Origin: Paramyrothecium sp. XJ0827
Taxonomy: Eukaryota > Ascomycota > Sordariomycetes > Hypocreales > Stachybotryaceae
NCBI GenBank assembly: GCA_020881915.1
Contig: JAJFPB010000006.1
Span: 124,001 to 188,000 of the forward strand
Reading direction: 5' to 3'
Length of the DNA: 64,000 bases
Shown here: positions 20,727-31,640 of the stretch, in pieces
Position numbering within the stretch: the stretch's first letter is position 1
Layout of the letters: each line of letters begins with the position of its first letter
The notes under the pieces: model-generated
Database searches by the model: none
Seen by the model: the letters and a program-made list of their open reading frames with translations, nothing else
What the model was told of the DNA's origin: nothing
Program-made: the position numbers and the translations under genes

Positions 20727-21692
20727 TCAATATCGGTTGTCAAGTCGACCTGTGGCTATGGCAAATCGTATAGTTGCGCGGACTGCTTTTATATCTGGCG
20801 TCCATTTAGCGCCATCTGATCGTGATTTCCCTCCCAAGTAGAACGAGAGGTTTCCTCTTTGCATCTCGGTGCATTGTAGCATTTCGGCCCTATACGCTGT
20901 CCATTTCCTGCACCGAAAGAGGAAATGCTCCACTGTCTCTATCGCTTGTCCGCATGCACATTGCTGCGATGCTGCTATTCCAATTCGGAAGAGGTATCCG
21001 TTTAGCCTGCTCATGCCTGTCCTGAGCTGTGCTAGTATGCTAGCTTCCCTGCGCGATAAGCTGTCGTATAGTAGGCGGGTATGTTTACCTGGAAGCGCAG
21101 CGTCAACCTTCTTCGAAAATCTCCCTATATTATCCGGTAGCTGCTTATTCGAGCGCTGACTCGATCGCGCTATGTTCAGTGTCGTTGATCGCATACTGGG
21201 GAATTTCAGAGCCTGGGTGGCACCGTCCCTGCTCGCACTTCGCGCCTCCTTCTTAGCTATCTCCAGCAGCCTGTGTTCAGCCCTTGTGGGCATCCACATA
21301 ACGGCCACCGTGTTTCCCTTAACCTTCAAGGCATCGATGGAATCATATATACACCCAACGTACTCTTGACCGGATTGCTGGCGCTGGTTTCGGATCGTCA
21401 GCATGGCGGCTCTATTACTAGTCAAGAGTGCCACACTTCGGTACTTGAGGTCGGGTAAGTGTCTCAACGCATATGCCATCGCCGCCAGTTCTCCGGAGAA
21501 TGGGTTCTGCTCTGTGCTTGTGCCGAGTGTGAAGGAGAAGCACTCAAGGTTCGGCCCTCCGCGTACCGAGGCAGGGAGGTCTATAATCCCACCGACCCCA
21601 ACCACTCCGTTCCGTGCTGAGCTGCTTACCGCGACGCGTACTGCCCAGCCTAGATCTGCTCGTCCCCCCTCCAGACCCTCCCCATCGACCAC
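20727..21692 (-). pseudogene. LINE RNase H-like domain and C-terminal zinc finger
   Basis: In the shifted frame after the RT: an RNase H fold with the conserved Glu (G-E-L-A-A-M) but without the first catalytic Asp (A-V-S-S-S-A-R-N-G instead of D-G-S) and with T-S-N-R-A-A in place of the usual D-S motif. It is followed by helices and a C-terminal finger C-A-C-G...H-F-L-F-R-C, then the tail G-R-L-D-N-R-Y. The same C-terminal sequence family occurs at 29405-29880 and 35040-35727. Confidence 0.85.
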
Positions 21693-23236
21693 CAGGGTCT
21701 GTACTCGCTCGGCCCAAGGTGCCAGCGTGAAAGGGTTGATCGTTCTAGTTCCCCTACCGGGATTTCGTTAAGTGTCACTGCCACCTCGTAGAATGGCGAG
21801 CGATGATATCTTCTGAACTTCCGGATGCGAGATGTAGAACTCCGGAGCGGGTTGGTTGCTGGCAGAGTATGTAAGTCGACCCACAGCTTGATTGCCCGTC
21901 TCCAGAACCGCTCGTGTATATTGGCGATATGTGCCTCTGCTTCGGCCACGCTTGTTGCAACCGTGAGAAAGGTCCCCACGATGACGTTTGCTCCAATTCT
22001 CCGGATTCGATTGATAGGGCTGCTTCTCCTGTACTTACAGGCGTGCATCCATACATTCGAGGCATAATCCACAACCGGGGCTACTGTGGCCGCGAATAGC
22101 TGTCTTGCTGTACTCGGAGTAAGGCCCCTGAGCCTTTGCAGTTCCACCACAGCTTTCAAGCCTTTGGTCGCTGCCCGTGCGATATGTTCTTTACACTTAA
22201 GGCCCGCATCAATGATCACGCCGAGAACCTTAACCTGGGTCTTTGGCTGAATAAACCGCCCCCTAACCGCAAAAGGCTCTGTGCTTGACTTGTATGTCTT
22301 CCGGGTGAAGTGTATAATCGCTGTCTTTTCTGCCACAAAGGTCGCGCCACTTCTTCTTCCCCAGTCCAGAGCCTTCGCGATAATCTCTTTGATTCCATCG
22401 CGGTTGCTTTCTGCCGTCGGTCCTGTTACCCAGGCCGTGGAATCATCCACAAAGGCTATTGCCCCTCCGTAACAGTCAATGCGCTGCTGCACAAGGTCTG
22501 CATTAAAGAAAAGAAATAAAATAGGCGATAGAGGGGATCCTTGTGGCAGCCCAGCTTGTGGTAAACCTTGCATCTCAGATATCTGCCCGTTGACCTGAAT
22601 GGTCGCCGTGCGGTCCGAACAAAAGGCATTGATCCAGCGGAGGAGGTTCTCTGGTATGCCTCTTACTCTCAGTCTTTGTACAAGTCGGTCTTTGCACACT
22701 CCGTTATAAGCCCCTTTAACATCGAAAGTGACAAGGCTTAGGATACGTCGGCCTCGCCAAGCCGCGTAGATCTGCTCCTGTAGCAGCATCAATGCTTGCT
22801 CGGCGGACCGCTGCTTGCGGGCACCAAAGTGATTTGTCGGTAGTAATCCGTATGTCTCAACAGCATGTGAAATCCTTTCCGCGATAACCGCCTCTAGTAT
22901 TTTGCCCAGTGTAGAGAGGAGCGATATGGGTCTCCACGCCTTTGCTATCGAGTAGTTTTCCTTATTCGGTTTTTTTAGTGGGATGATTTTAGCATGTCTC
23001 CATTGTTCCGGCAGCATTCCTTCCTGCAGCGATGCGCGGAACAGCGACAAGACTCGGTGCTTAACAGAGGACCAGATCTCTTTCCAAACTACGGCAGGTA
23101 GTCCGTCCTCGCCAGGTGCTTTCCACGACTTTGCCAGGAAGAGCTGTCGCTCTACCTCTTCCATGGTAATATCTGGCATGGCGATGGCGGCTCCACGCTG
23201 AGGTCGCACCCCTTCCTCTTCAATGTGGTCCGGCAA
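21650..23236 (-). pseudogene. LINE reverse transcriptase domain
   Basis: 528 codons are open. RT blocks are clear: [39 protein letters not shown] (first catalytic Asp), [10 protein letters not shown], and A-F-V-D-D-S-T-A-W for the catalytic F-V-D-D box. The Asp pair needed for polymerisation is intact. The downstream part has the C-terminal thumb-like helices typical of Tad elements (V-V-D-Y-A-S-N-V-W). The natural continuation into the RNase H frame is lost by an indel near 21715, giving a premature stop at 21650. Confidence 0.88.
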
Positions 23237-23340
23237 CGGAGGAAAGAAGGTTGCCTACGTACCGACGTGTTGACTAAGACGCTGTGGGGCCCGATACAAC
23301 GCCTGCAACTAACGGCACTCAAGGAGATAGACATTGGCTC

Positions 23341-23675
23341 TTAGTAAGAATGATGAGTTGATGACGGCAAATCGCGGCCCCCCTCCTTCCTGTGGCAAGA
23401 AGCTCTGCAAATGCGTTTGTCCCCAGGTAACTGCCTATATAAATTACTGCCTCAGGAGCAGCTTATTTTCATCGAAGTCGCAGGGGAAAATCCCTCGTCA
23501 TGACCTGTATCGGGAGTACTTGAACTACCAAATAGCCCATTAGTTTCTAGCGATGAGCAGCTTGAGTTGAGAAAATTGACAACGGTCACCATTTCTCAAG
23601 GAAGCTCAAGGTTACTGGTTGAAACAACATCATCACAAGGGTAAAAAAAACATGAGCATATGAAATGATATTTTT
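23341..23675. other. Spacer 5' of the LINE, no gene seen
   Basis: No convincing coding sequence on either strand between the LINE 5' breakpoint and the hairpin. Confidence 0.35.
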
Positions 23676-23737
23676 CCCACGAAGGCTAGTCAAGCAGAAT
23701 TTTTGTAGAAAAATTCTGCTTGACTAGCCTTCGTGGG
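23676..23737. repeat. Perfect 29-bp inverted repeat with 4-base loop (hairpin)
   Basis: CCCACGAAGGCTAGTCAAGC plus nine more bases (23676-23704), then GTAG, then the exact reverse complement (23709-23737). There is no mismatch in 29 pairs. It lies about 95 bp beyond the stop codon of the minus-strand phosphoketolase gene and may be inside its 3' UTR. It could be a small-RNA precursor, a foldback relic of a transposon, or a recombination product. Confidence 0.9.
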
Positions 23738-23831
23738 AGAGAAAACCTCGTAAGCCATTACGTTAGTTAACAATGACCCAGAAGTCAATCTCTCACCTCA
23801 TAGGGTCGTTCTCCCACCATTTCGGTCAGGA

Positions 23832-26374
23832 TTATTTCCTATTCATAACCCACAATCCATTGCGCTGCCACTTCCAATCAGTCAACAAGGGAGGATCCAT
23901 GCCTGTCTCGAAAGCTATGTTGCGAGCCGCTATCTGCGCATTTAATAGAGCCTGTCTTGCTGCCGCACCCCTGTTGCACAGGTGCGGAATACGGTCGATG
24001 GCTTCTATGGCCAGGCTGAAGCGGTCCGTTTGGTTGCGGATCGCCAGCTCCAGCGGCGTATCGATATTACCTTTCTCCCGATAGCCCCGGACGTGAAGGT
24101 TCTCGCTGCCTGGTCTTTTGTAGGTCAAGCGGTGCACCATCCAGGGGTAGCTATGGAAGTTGAAAATTACGGGTTTGTTTGTTGTGAAAAGGCTTATCCA
24201 TTCCCGGTCGCTGAGGCCATGCGGGTGCTCCGTGGGATGGATGAGCTTGAATAGATCAACGCAGTTGACACAGCGGACCTTGAGCTCCGGGAAGTGTTGC
24301 AGGAGGAGGTCTATAGCGGCAAGAGACTCATGGGTACTGACATCGCCGCACGATGCCATGACAAGGTCGGGCTCTTCTCCGGCATCGGTGCTGAAATGGG
24401 GCCAGATTCCAATACCCTTAGTACAGTGCTCGATGGCACCATCCATATCGAGGTACTGAAGATGCGTTTGCTTATCAGAGACCACGACATTGACATAGTT
24501 GACTGAACGGAGGCAATGATCCATGACTATAGCGGGTTAGTACTCAAGATATGATTCTCAGTGCATCAACACTGACCTGAGAGCAGGCAATTGCCATCCG
24601 GAGGCAGATAAATGCGGACCACCTCAGGACTCTTGTTGGCGACGATATCAAGAAACCCGGGGTCTTGGTGCGTAAAGCCATTGTGATCCTGGCGCCAAAC
24701 TACGGCGGTCAGAATAATGTTGAGTGACGCTACCTTGGCCCGCCATTCCACCTCGAGACACTTCTCGATCCATTTGCAATGCTACCAACACATTAGGGTT
24801 CGTGCGCCTGAAGTAGAGTATGTGGTACCCACCTGGTTGACCATGGAATCAATCACATGGATGAATGACTCGTAGCTGTTGAGAAGCCCATGACGCCCAC
24901 TCAAGATGTACCCCTCAAGCCAGCCCTCACAGGTGTGCTCGGACAGCATTTCCATGACTCGGCCCGCCATGGCCAGGTTGCCACCGTTGGCATCTTCCTC
25001 AAAATAATCCCCCATCCAAACCTTCTTAGCAACCTCAAAGACAGCGCCCAGCTTGTTCGACTCCGTCTCATCAGGTCCGAAGAGTCTGAAGTTGTGGGGG
25101 TTAAGAGCGATGATATCTCTCAGAAACATGCCCATGTTGGACATGCTAGCATTCATAATGGCCCCCGGATGGTCCACTTCAATCGCGTATTTTCTGAAAT
25201 CCGGCATCTTGAGGGGCTTCTTTATCAGTCCCCCATTAGCGACTGGGTTGGCACTCATTCGCCGGTTGCCACTGGGGCAGAGTGCTCTCAAGGATGGAAT
25301 TGGCCTGCCCTGCTCGTCCCATAGTCTTTCGGGTTCATAACTGCGCATCCAGTCCTCAAGCACCTTAAGATGGGATGGATTGGTCGCCACGTCGGTGATT
25401 GGGACTTGATGAGCTCGCCAGAACCCTGCAAGATAGTTATCGTCGATCGTACGGGGCCCTGTCCAACCTTTGGGACTTCGGAGGATGACCATGGGCCACT
25501 GAGGTCGGAAGGCAGTGCCGCTCTCACGAGCCTGCTTCTGATACTCCTTGATCTCGTTGACACAGCACTCGAGTGTTGCTGCCATAGCTTGGTGCATACT
25601 ATCAATGTCATCGCCTTCGACAAAGTATGGCTGCCAACCACAGCCAACAAAGAAACTCTGAAGCTCCTGGTGGGATATTCGTGCGAGGATAGTGGGGTTG
25701 TTAATCTTATATCCATTGAGGTGCAGTATTGGCAGGACAGCGCCATCGGTGATAGGGTTGAGGAACTTGTTACTATGCCAAGAGGTCGCCAGGGGACCCG
25801 TCTCGGCCTCACCATCACCCACCGTAGTCAGAGCAATCAAATCAGGGTGGTCATAGACGGAGCCGAAAGCATGTGATAATGAGTATCCAAGCTCACCTCC
25901 CTCGTGGATAGACCCTGGCATCTCCGGAGTGGCATGCGAGCCGATGCCCCCAGGGAAGGAAAAGTATTTGAAAAATTTCTGCATGCCCTCGATGTCCTGA
26001 GATTTTTCCGGGTAGACTTCTGAGTACACGCCTTCGAGATAGGACTGGGCTAAAAGCCCTGGTGCTCCATGGCCAGGGCCGGAGACAAAGTAGGCATCCA
26101 GATCATACTTCTTGATTAACCGATTAAAGTGCATGTAGGCGAATATCTGACCCGGGACTGATCCAAAATGGCCCAGCAGCCGAAGTTTCAAATGCTCTTT
26201 CTGGAGGGGCTTGCGTAAAAGCGGGTTTTCTTTCAGATAGATCATACCTAGAGCCAGGTAACAGCTGGCCTTGAAGAAATCATTATATTGGGTTACTTCG
26301 CTGGCTGATAGCGGTGACCCTTTGACGGTAGAGCGAGCTGGGCCAAATGGCCGGATGGACTCTATCTCGACCAT
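23832..26374 (-). CDS. Xylulose-5-P/fructose-6-P phosphoketolase
   Basis: Three exons: 26374-24833, 24781-24577 and 24526-23832, with 51-bp (GTGGGT...TAG) and 50-bp (GTCAGT...TAG) introns; splicing gives an 813-aa protein, the normal family length. It is a cytosolic thiamine-diphosphate enzyme that splits xylulose-5-P (or fructose-6-P) with phosphate into acetyl-P plus glyceraldehyde-3-P (or erythrose-4-P). Motifs include [16 protein letters not shown] (substrate/TPP pocket), [11 protein letters not shown] (TPP/Mg site), H-L-N-G-Y-K-I, and in the middle domain [11 protein letters not shown]. The C-terminal domain has [14 protein letters not shown] and F-N-F-H-S-Y-P segments. No lesion is seen. 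An acetate kinase is not in the window. Confidence 0.95.
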
Positions 26375-26392
26375 TGTCCCAGGGCTTGAATT

Positions 26393-26458
26393 GAGGGAGA
26401 TAGGAGTATAGGTCGAGGGAGATAGGAGTATAGGTCGAGGGAGATAGGAGTATAGGTC
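26393..26458 (-). repeat. Three perfect tandem copies of a 22-bp unit in the phosphoketolase leader
   Basis: GAGGGAGATAGGAGTATAGG plus TC repeats three times without change (26393-26414, 26415-26436, 26437-26458) between the TATA-like site and the ATG at 26374. In the mRNA sense it is a pyrimidine-rich repeat. Confidence 0.9.
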
Positions 26459-26501
26459 GGTTGGTCTTGTTTGAGCCAGGAAACAAGGAGTTGTGATCTT
26501 T

Positions 26502-26507
26502 TATAAA
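26502..26507 (-). promoter_or_regulatory. TATA-like box of the phosphoketolase gene
   Basis: On the minus strand CTTTATAAAAG occurs about 130 bp upstream of the ATG, just outside the 22-bp repeats. Confidence 0.5.
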
Positions 26508-26509
26508 GA

Positions 26510-27420
26510 TGCAACCAGCAAGTAGTTTACATTGACCGACTCCACAATGATGGGTGTGGCTTTAAATCTGAAAAGGATCCCCTCGTATATGACTGCATAG
26601 TGACGATGATACGAGGGTGTTATGATGCGCAACTTCATTGGGAGATTTCTTCTTCGGACCCCAGCTCACAGCATCAACGCTTCAAAACTATCGCAGCACG
26701 ATTGTAATACCATCATAACACCACACTACATTGTTAAAAGGATAAATGAAGGCCAGAAGGGGCTAGGCTGAGATCGACGCTGAACGAATGATTGAGAAAC
26801 ATGGCACGATATGCCGTCATGATGACAAGGAGGATTGATACCAGGAGAAAGGTGACATGCCACGGGGGAACATGTGAATAATCCGCCTCTCCTATGCGTG
26901 CAATTCAAGCTCGTGTGAGACCCTGAAGTAGCCATTATCAATTGGTACCCACCCTCGCAATTGCCGTGGCCAATCATAGAGGGTTTATCCGTTTTGGATT
27001 GTTCTAGACCCCGACAGTGCCATCTGATGACTCATTTGACTTCTTTACACAAGGATCCCAATCTGGATGGTATCTGCCAAGACTTATGATGAATTTTTAT
27101 GTACGGATACGGGAAGTGCAAGTCTTTTGATACTTAAAAGCCATGTTCCACCGCCCACTCTATGCATTTAAAGATTATCAAGGAACTATCTTATTGAAGT
27201 CCTTGTCTCGCAACTCTTGAATCCAGGGAATGTCGCCAGGCTGCTGCAATCAAATCACATCCACAAGCAAAACATTCGCAAGCCAGTCCAGCTGCGCTCT
27301 ACATGAAGCTCAAGCTGCTTTGGAAACAATCTCCTTGAGTGTGCGGGGGCTTATTGGATGTATTATACAGGGATCTGAACCAATTAAAACCGGGAAAAAT
27401 CGAGTGACCTCTGTTCCCTC
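26510..27420. other. Gene-free spacer
   Basis: No convincing gene on either strand. The part next to 26510 probably contains the phosphoketolase promoter. No piggyBac-type TTAA plus matched inverted repeats could be recognised at the 27400 side. Confidence 0.35.
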
Positions 27421-29354
27421 CTAATTACGCTTGTGATAGAAGTCCCAGCATTTGTGGGCATTACAAATAGCTACATTACAAGTCTTACAACCCTTCCAAG
27501 TCTGCGTACCCTGCCTGCGGCGGCTCTGTTTGGACCGACCCTGAGACCGGCTGTTGATGCTATTTGCATCTAGCTGCCCTAAGGAGCCGACAGAGCGTTG
27601 TTTTTTTTGGGTTTCTTGAGCTCTGTGATCGTGGGCCAATTTGGACGGCTTGGCAGGCCACACATCGGGCATATTTCCCTCGATGCTCCCATTTATGCTG
27701 GTCTACAGGAATTGAATCGTTCCCAGCTCGATAGAGCTGTCTTGTTGAGCCCGTCTGTCCGTATTGAACGAAGATGTCTGCAATCAAGCGATTGAGGAAG
27801 TCGGTTTGGTTCTTGTATGGCTTCCAAGCTGGCCGCCCTAGCTGCTGCAATAGGAAGCTGTTGGACAGGGCCACAGATAGGAGGAAGGACCAGGTCAACG
27901 CCCGGGCCGGACCCCGGCGCTGACGATGTTCGGGTTGAATATTATGATGAAGATGATCACCTATATCAACAGCGTTCATGAGGTTATTATAGTCGTCTGC
28001 AATGGACGGGGTATTCAGCTTCAAAATGGCCTCGTTACCAAATAGCTGCTTGATTGAGCGGGCTCGTGGCTGCGTTGTTGTTGGGCGCCGGCGGACAACA
28101 TCTAATGTCTCCTCGAGCCCTGTGTAAACTGTAGTCAGAAATAACTCTAAGGCATTGTCCTTCCAGGCGATTTGGTTGACCTATATATATAGCTATTAGT
28201 AGGGAAATTCGTCCCTGTTTCCTGATATTGAGACTGACTAAATTATCTACTGTTGGGTAAGCTTCAAGGCGGCCCCAAGGCCACAGCTTTTTCCCCTTAG
28301 TATCGTCTTGCTTTGCTGTGACGAGACGCTTATATATGCCACTATTCGTACGGGCTGTGCCTGTGGCTCCAATGCCTAGTTGTCTGAGCTGCCGGAAGAG
28401 CTGCGGGGACGAAAAGAGGTTGTCAACAATGACATGATATGTACTGGGCGGCAGCTGTTTTGTTAGGAATACAACGACAGCTTGGGTCGGATTCAAAGGC
28501 TCCTCGATGTCTTCGGCCTTATCTGACGGCTTGTTCGAGGGCTGTTTTTTCGAGGGCTTTTTCTGTTGCTGACGTTCAATGCCGACAGGGCCGTATTTGG
28601 CCCCGGGTATATGCCAAATCCAATATAATACATAACCTTGGATAGCTAGGATCCAGACCTTGAGCCCTGTGGGTGTTGGTTTGGACGGGATCGTCACTTT
28701 CTGCTTGGTCCGTCCTTGGAAGCCGACAATGCCCTCATCTACACCAATATTGCTACCAACTTCAATAGCAGCTATAGCAGTAGACATGATGTGGTTGGCC
28801 CATTCGTTGACCTTATTATACGGCACCGGGACCCCATGTTCTATTGTATCGGGATCGTCAATTCGTAGCCGTCTCTTAAGGAGGAAGAACCGATCAAATG
28901 ACATGAATTGTATGATTGAATGGAGCGGTTGGAACGGGTTATCTTCTGAGGGAGTCCTCCAGTAGTCCTTATAGCTCTTTTCCTTATGTAAAGACATATA
29001 TATTAGGATCCCTATCCATATATACACTTCGGCAACGGACGTCGGCTTCCAATGACTCTGACGGTTGCCTTCAATATCAGGGCTGTTGTTCGTATATTTG
29101 ACCCATCGTTCGATAAGGTGCTCAGGGAGGAAAAGCTGGAATAGCTTCAGGGGCGTCTCAGGAAGGTCTCGGACCATAAGGGGTCGATAGGGAATTTCGA
29201 GAGCTTCAAAATGAGTCCCCCTACGCGTTGCTGGCTCATAGTCCGGCCGGCATGTGTTATCTTCATCTTGCTCGCGATTACTATGGTCTGTCGTAACGGG
29301 AATTCGGTCGGCAGGGGCCACGGTAGCTACGGCGGCATCGTTGTTATCTTCCAT
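27421..29354 (-). pseudogene. piggyBac-like transposase (DDE_Tnp_1_7), one frameshift
   Basis: Start ATG at 29354. Exon 1 runs to 28239, an intron of 58 bp follows (28181-28238, GTCAGT...TAG with CTAAT branch), and exon 2 runs from 28180. Family features are the N-terminal domain (L-F-L-P-E-H-L-I-E-R-W-V-K-Y-T-N), I-G-V-D-E-G-I-V-G-F-Q-G-R (first Asp), V-I-V-D-N-L-F-S-S (second Asp), Q-I-A-W-K-D-N-A and N-A-V-D-I-G-D (later Asps). The C-terminal cysteine-rich finger is split between two frames: C-V-A-C-Q then, one base out of frame, C-K-T-C-N-V-A-I-C...C-W-D-F-Y-H. The shift falls at or next to a run of eight A residues (27601-27608). Terminal repeats were not identified, and its 5' side abuts a LINE tail. 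Confidence 0.85.
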
Positions 29355-29404
29355 CGTTGGATAGCTTGTTGGTCCGTTGTGGAAGGAAGGTTCGAATTAG
29401 CTAC

Positions 29405-29880
29405 ATAGTAATTTAGATAGATAGATAGAGTTTATTACGCCCGGGAGAACGAATCTCATAGGGCCAGTAGGTACGCTAAGCTATTTACGATTCCTCCGCA
29501 TTGATCCGGTCTACACAAAGGAAAGCCCCACTTCTCTTCTTAAGTCTTTTCCGTTCAAGCCTCGCTTGACTCTGCTTGACAGGCCTGCTTGAAGGCCGAC
29601 TTCTCCAAGTGTTCAGCATCCTATCTTCAGCAGCTGAAGCATGGTCTGTCAACTTGAGGCTGTTCGATGTTAGTAGTCACCTGTGATGTTAATGTTTTAA
29701 TATGTTCTGTTTTCCCTTTCCCAACTCAGTCTTCCCGTCGCCATCGCAAACTTGACTGCCGCTCGCACCGCCTCCAGGTTAGGTGCCCATTTGGGTCCAT
29801 CTGACGCCGGCTTTCCACCCAGGAAGAAGGAAAGGTTTCCCATCATACCTTGTCCAACTTGTCGCATGGCTTCACGTTCT
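29405..29880 (-). mobile_element. 5'-truncated LINE fragment (C-terminus and 3' UTR) with TCTA tail
   Basis: On the minus strand this ends in GGGCGTAATAAACTCTATC followed by more ATCT units at 29405-29430, and upstream encodes the LINE C-terminus (G-N-L-S-F-F-L-G-G-K-P and F-A-M-A-T-G-R) found also at 20727-20850. Only about 450 bp of the element are present. The 3' UTR block GGCGTAATAAA is shared with the 20.3 kb copy, but the tail repeat differs. Confidence 0.75.
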
Positions 29881-30319
29881 ATCTCCCATCTTATTGTTGA
29901 AATGGGAAGATAGCAGGTTGCTTGTTACACAATGAGAGGTGGAAGAGTCACCGCTTATATACAGTTTGCCACAGACTTGATCGTCCGCACACGTGACCTC
30001 CAACACTTTAGAGGGATGCGAGCAAGAGTTAGTCGATGAGGTCTGGAGAGTCAAAACCACACCTTCTGACTTTGAGGAGCTCTTCGTGCTAAAAACGCCC
30101 GAAGTTCCTCTCTCTCAAGACTACGGCCAGCCCGCGACATGGCATCGACAACTCTCTGAGTAGCATCTAACTTAACTAGGTCGCCTGACCAGAAGACGGC
30201 TTCTTGCTTTCAGCAATGTGGATGAGAGGGGTCGCTCCAAGCCCATTGGTGACAACCTTTATATCTGATAGTAGGGTCTGACCCCAACTTAAGGATATAT
30301 ACAATGTGGTACACTCCAA
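29881..30319. other. Spacer, no gene seen
   Basis: No convincing coding sequence on either strand. Confidence 0.3.
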
Positions 30320-30950
30320 ATGAAAGAATTGGTGGAAGGGTTGAGCGAGAGGCAAAAGAGTGCATATGAGGCAATGATGGATGTTGCTGATCGGCTCACT
30401 GATGCCGAACAGAGTTGCACGCTGGAGAAGCGGGATATAAAAAGGCTGTGTATGTATGGATCTGGACGATGCAGTGATAGAAATGTATCTCTCGATACTA
30501 GACCACTTCACAAAAGCGACCGAGTACGACAGTATACTGGTCAGCTATATCATGGTGCTCAGTGTGCGCCCGGGCAAGACGTGGGAGACGTTTGTCAATT
30601 TAACGCCGAAGTTGTCCGCGATCATGGCCATCTCCCGTCTTTTTATTGTGAAGTACGCTGTAGATAAGCGGAAGAGCACTGTCGAAAAGCAGGTGGAAGA
30701 AGGCATGACGAGGGAAGAGGCAGAAGACCACAGTCCGAGTCATTTTGACATTATATCCAACCTGACAAGACGCTTCATGGTAGGAGGAGGCAAGGGTTGG
30801 CAGACGACACCCACGCAATTCATCGTTCGCCTACGCAACTATGGGATTTCGGCGGCCCAAAACGACGCGAAACAGGGTTCTGTGAGCTGGGACGGGGAGG
30901 ACGCAATACAAGGGAATCCGAACAAGTGTGGTCGGCATTCAATCGATGCT
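30320..30950 (+). pseudogene. Fragment of an OrsD/RecQ-type fungal helicase-family protein
   Basis: The longest frame starts at 30456 (M-D-L-D-D-A-V-I-E-M) and a second one with related character precedes it (30320-30450). The sequence P-K-L-S-A-I-M-A-I-S-R-L-F-I-V followed by L-T-R-R-F-M-V and T-P-T-Q-F-I-V-R-L-R-N-Y-G resembles the region between the C2H2 (OrsD-like) finger and the helicase domain of large fungal RecQ-like proteins that are often repeated and subtelomeric. Neither zinc finger nor helicase motifs are present here, so this is a small relic. Recognition is from memory of the family pattern. Confidence 0.4.
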
Positions 30951-31105
30951 ACAAACAACATTGCAGCGGGCAGAAGAAATTTTGTTTAAGGAGTTGCTTT
31001 TCGTCCAAGATTACCAACCAAACGCCTCGCTAAACGACATGCGTTTACCAGTCATCCCTTAGGATAAAATCATTGACAATGCCGCAGACACAACTATCGT
31101 TTCTA

Positions 31106-31640
31106 ACGTACATGTATAGCGAGCGCCCAGGACAAGCGAGCGCCCAGGAATTCTCAACCTACAAGATAGTAACCTTAATAAAACAACAACAAACTATTAG
31201 ATCATTTAAACCAATTGCTATACTCTTGCCCGGATACCTTTATCTCTGCCTTGCATGTTCGTACATTATGGCCGGGCTTACCGCATACACCACAGCGCAT
31301 AACCCTCGGTCGCGGCGACCTTCCTTGACCACCTCGCCTCGATGATTCGGCTACTACCTGCATATCAATATCCATTTGATCAATTGATGCCTGACCTTCC
31401 CCTACAGTCATCGTCCCTCCATTGCGTAGGCGTTTCTTTTTTTTCCCCTCCGGCGTCGGCTTAGTATCTCATTTGCCTCTCGAAGATCGCGGTTCTCAGC
31501 CTCTAGTAATGCCATCTTATGCTGATTTGCGAGCAAACTCTTAGAAAATGAATTCAATGCATCAATGATTGATGCTGGAGAGCTACTCTTATGTCTTTTG
31601 ATTCGTCTTTTAATATATTCAGACTGAGTTTCAGTTTCCC
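31106..31640 (-). mobile_element. Truncated Fot1-like element: one TIR and transposase C-terminus
   Basis: The left end starts ACGTACATGTATAGCGAGCG after TA (31104-31105), and contains two direct copies of AGCGAGCGCCCAGG. On the minus strand the transposase C-terminus is recognisable in two frames (S-S-P-A-S-I-I-D-A-L-N-S-F-S-K-S-L-L and the knuckle C-G-V-C-G-K-P-G-H-N), with a frameshift near 31410-31440. Similarity to the intact element ends near 31640, so the other end and the catalytic domain are lost. Confidence 0.85.

Larger units (their letters stand above)
20328..23340 (-). mobile_element. 5'-truncated Tad-like LINE with (TTGTA)n tail
   Basis: On the minus strand the element ends at 20328-20350 with GGCGTAATAAATTGTATTG, i.e. 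a tail of about four TTGTA units, as expected for target-primed reverse transcription. Upstream lie an RNase H-like domain and a reverse transcriptase. The N-terminal endonuclease and ORF1 are missing: similarity fades near 23340, only about 100 bases before the RT domain, so it is a 5'-truncated insertion. One frameshift separates the RT and RNase H parts. Confidence 0.85.

Noticed and set aside
25370..25876. Plus-strand frame of 168 codons inside the phosphoketolase gene
   Set aside because: It is antisense to a highly conserved enzyme and has no independent feature.
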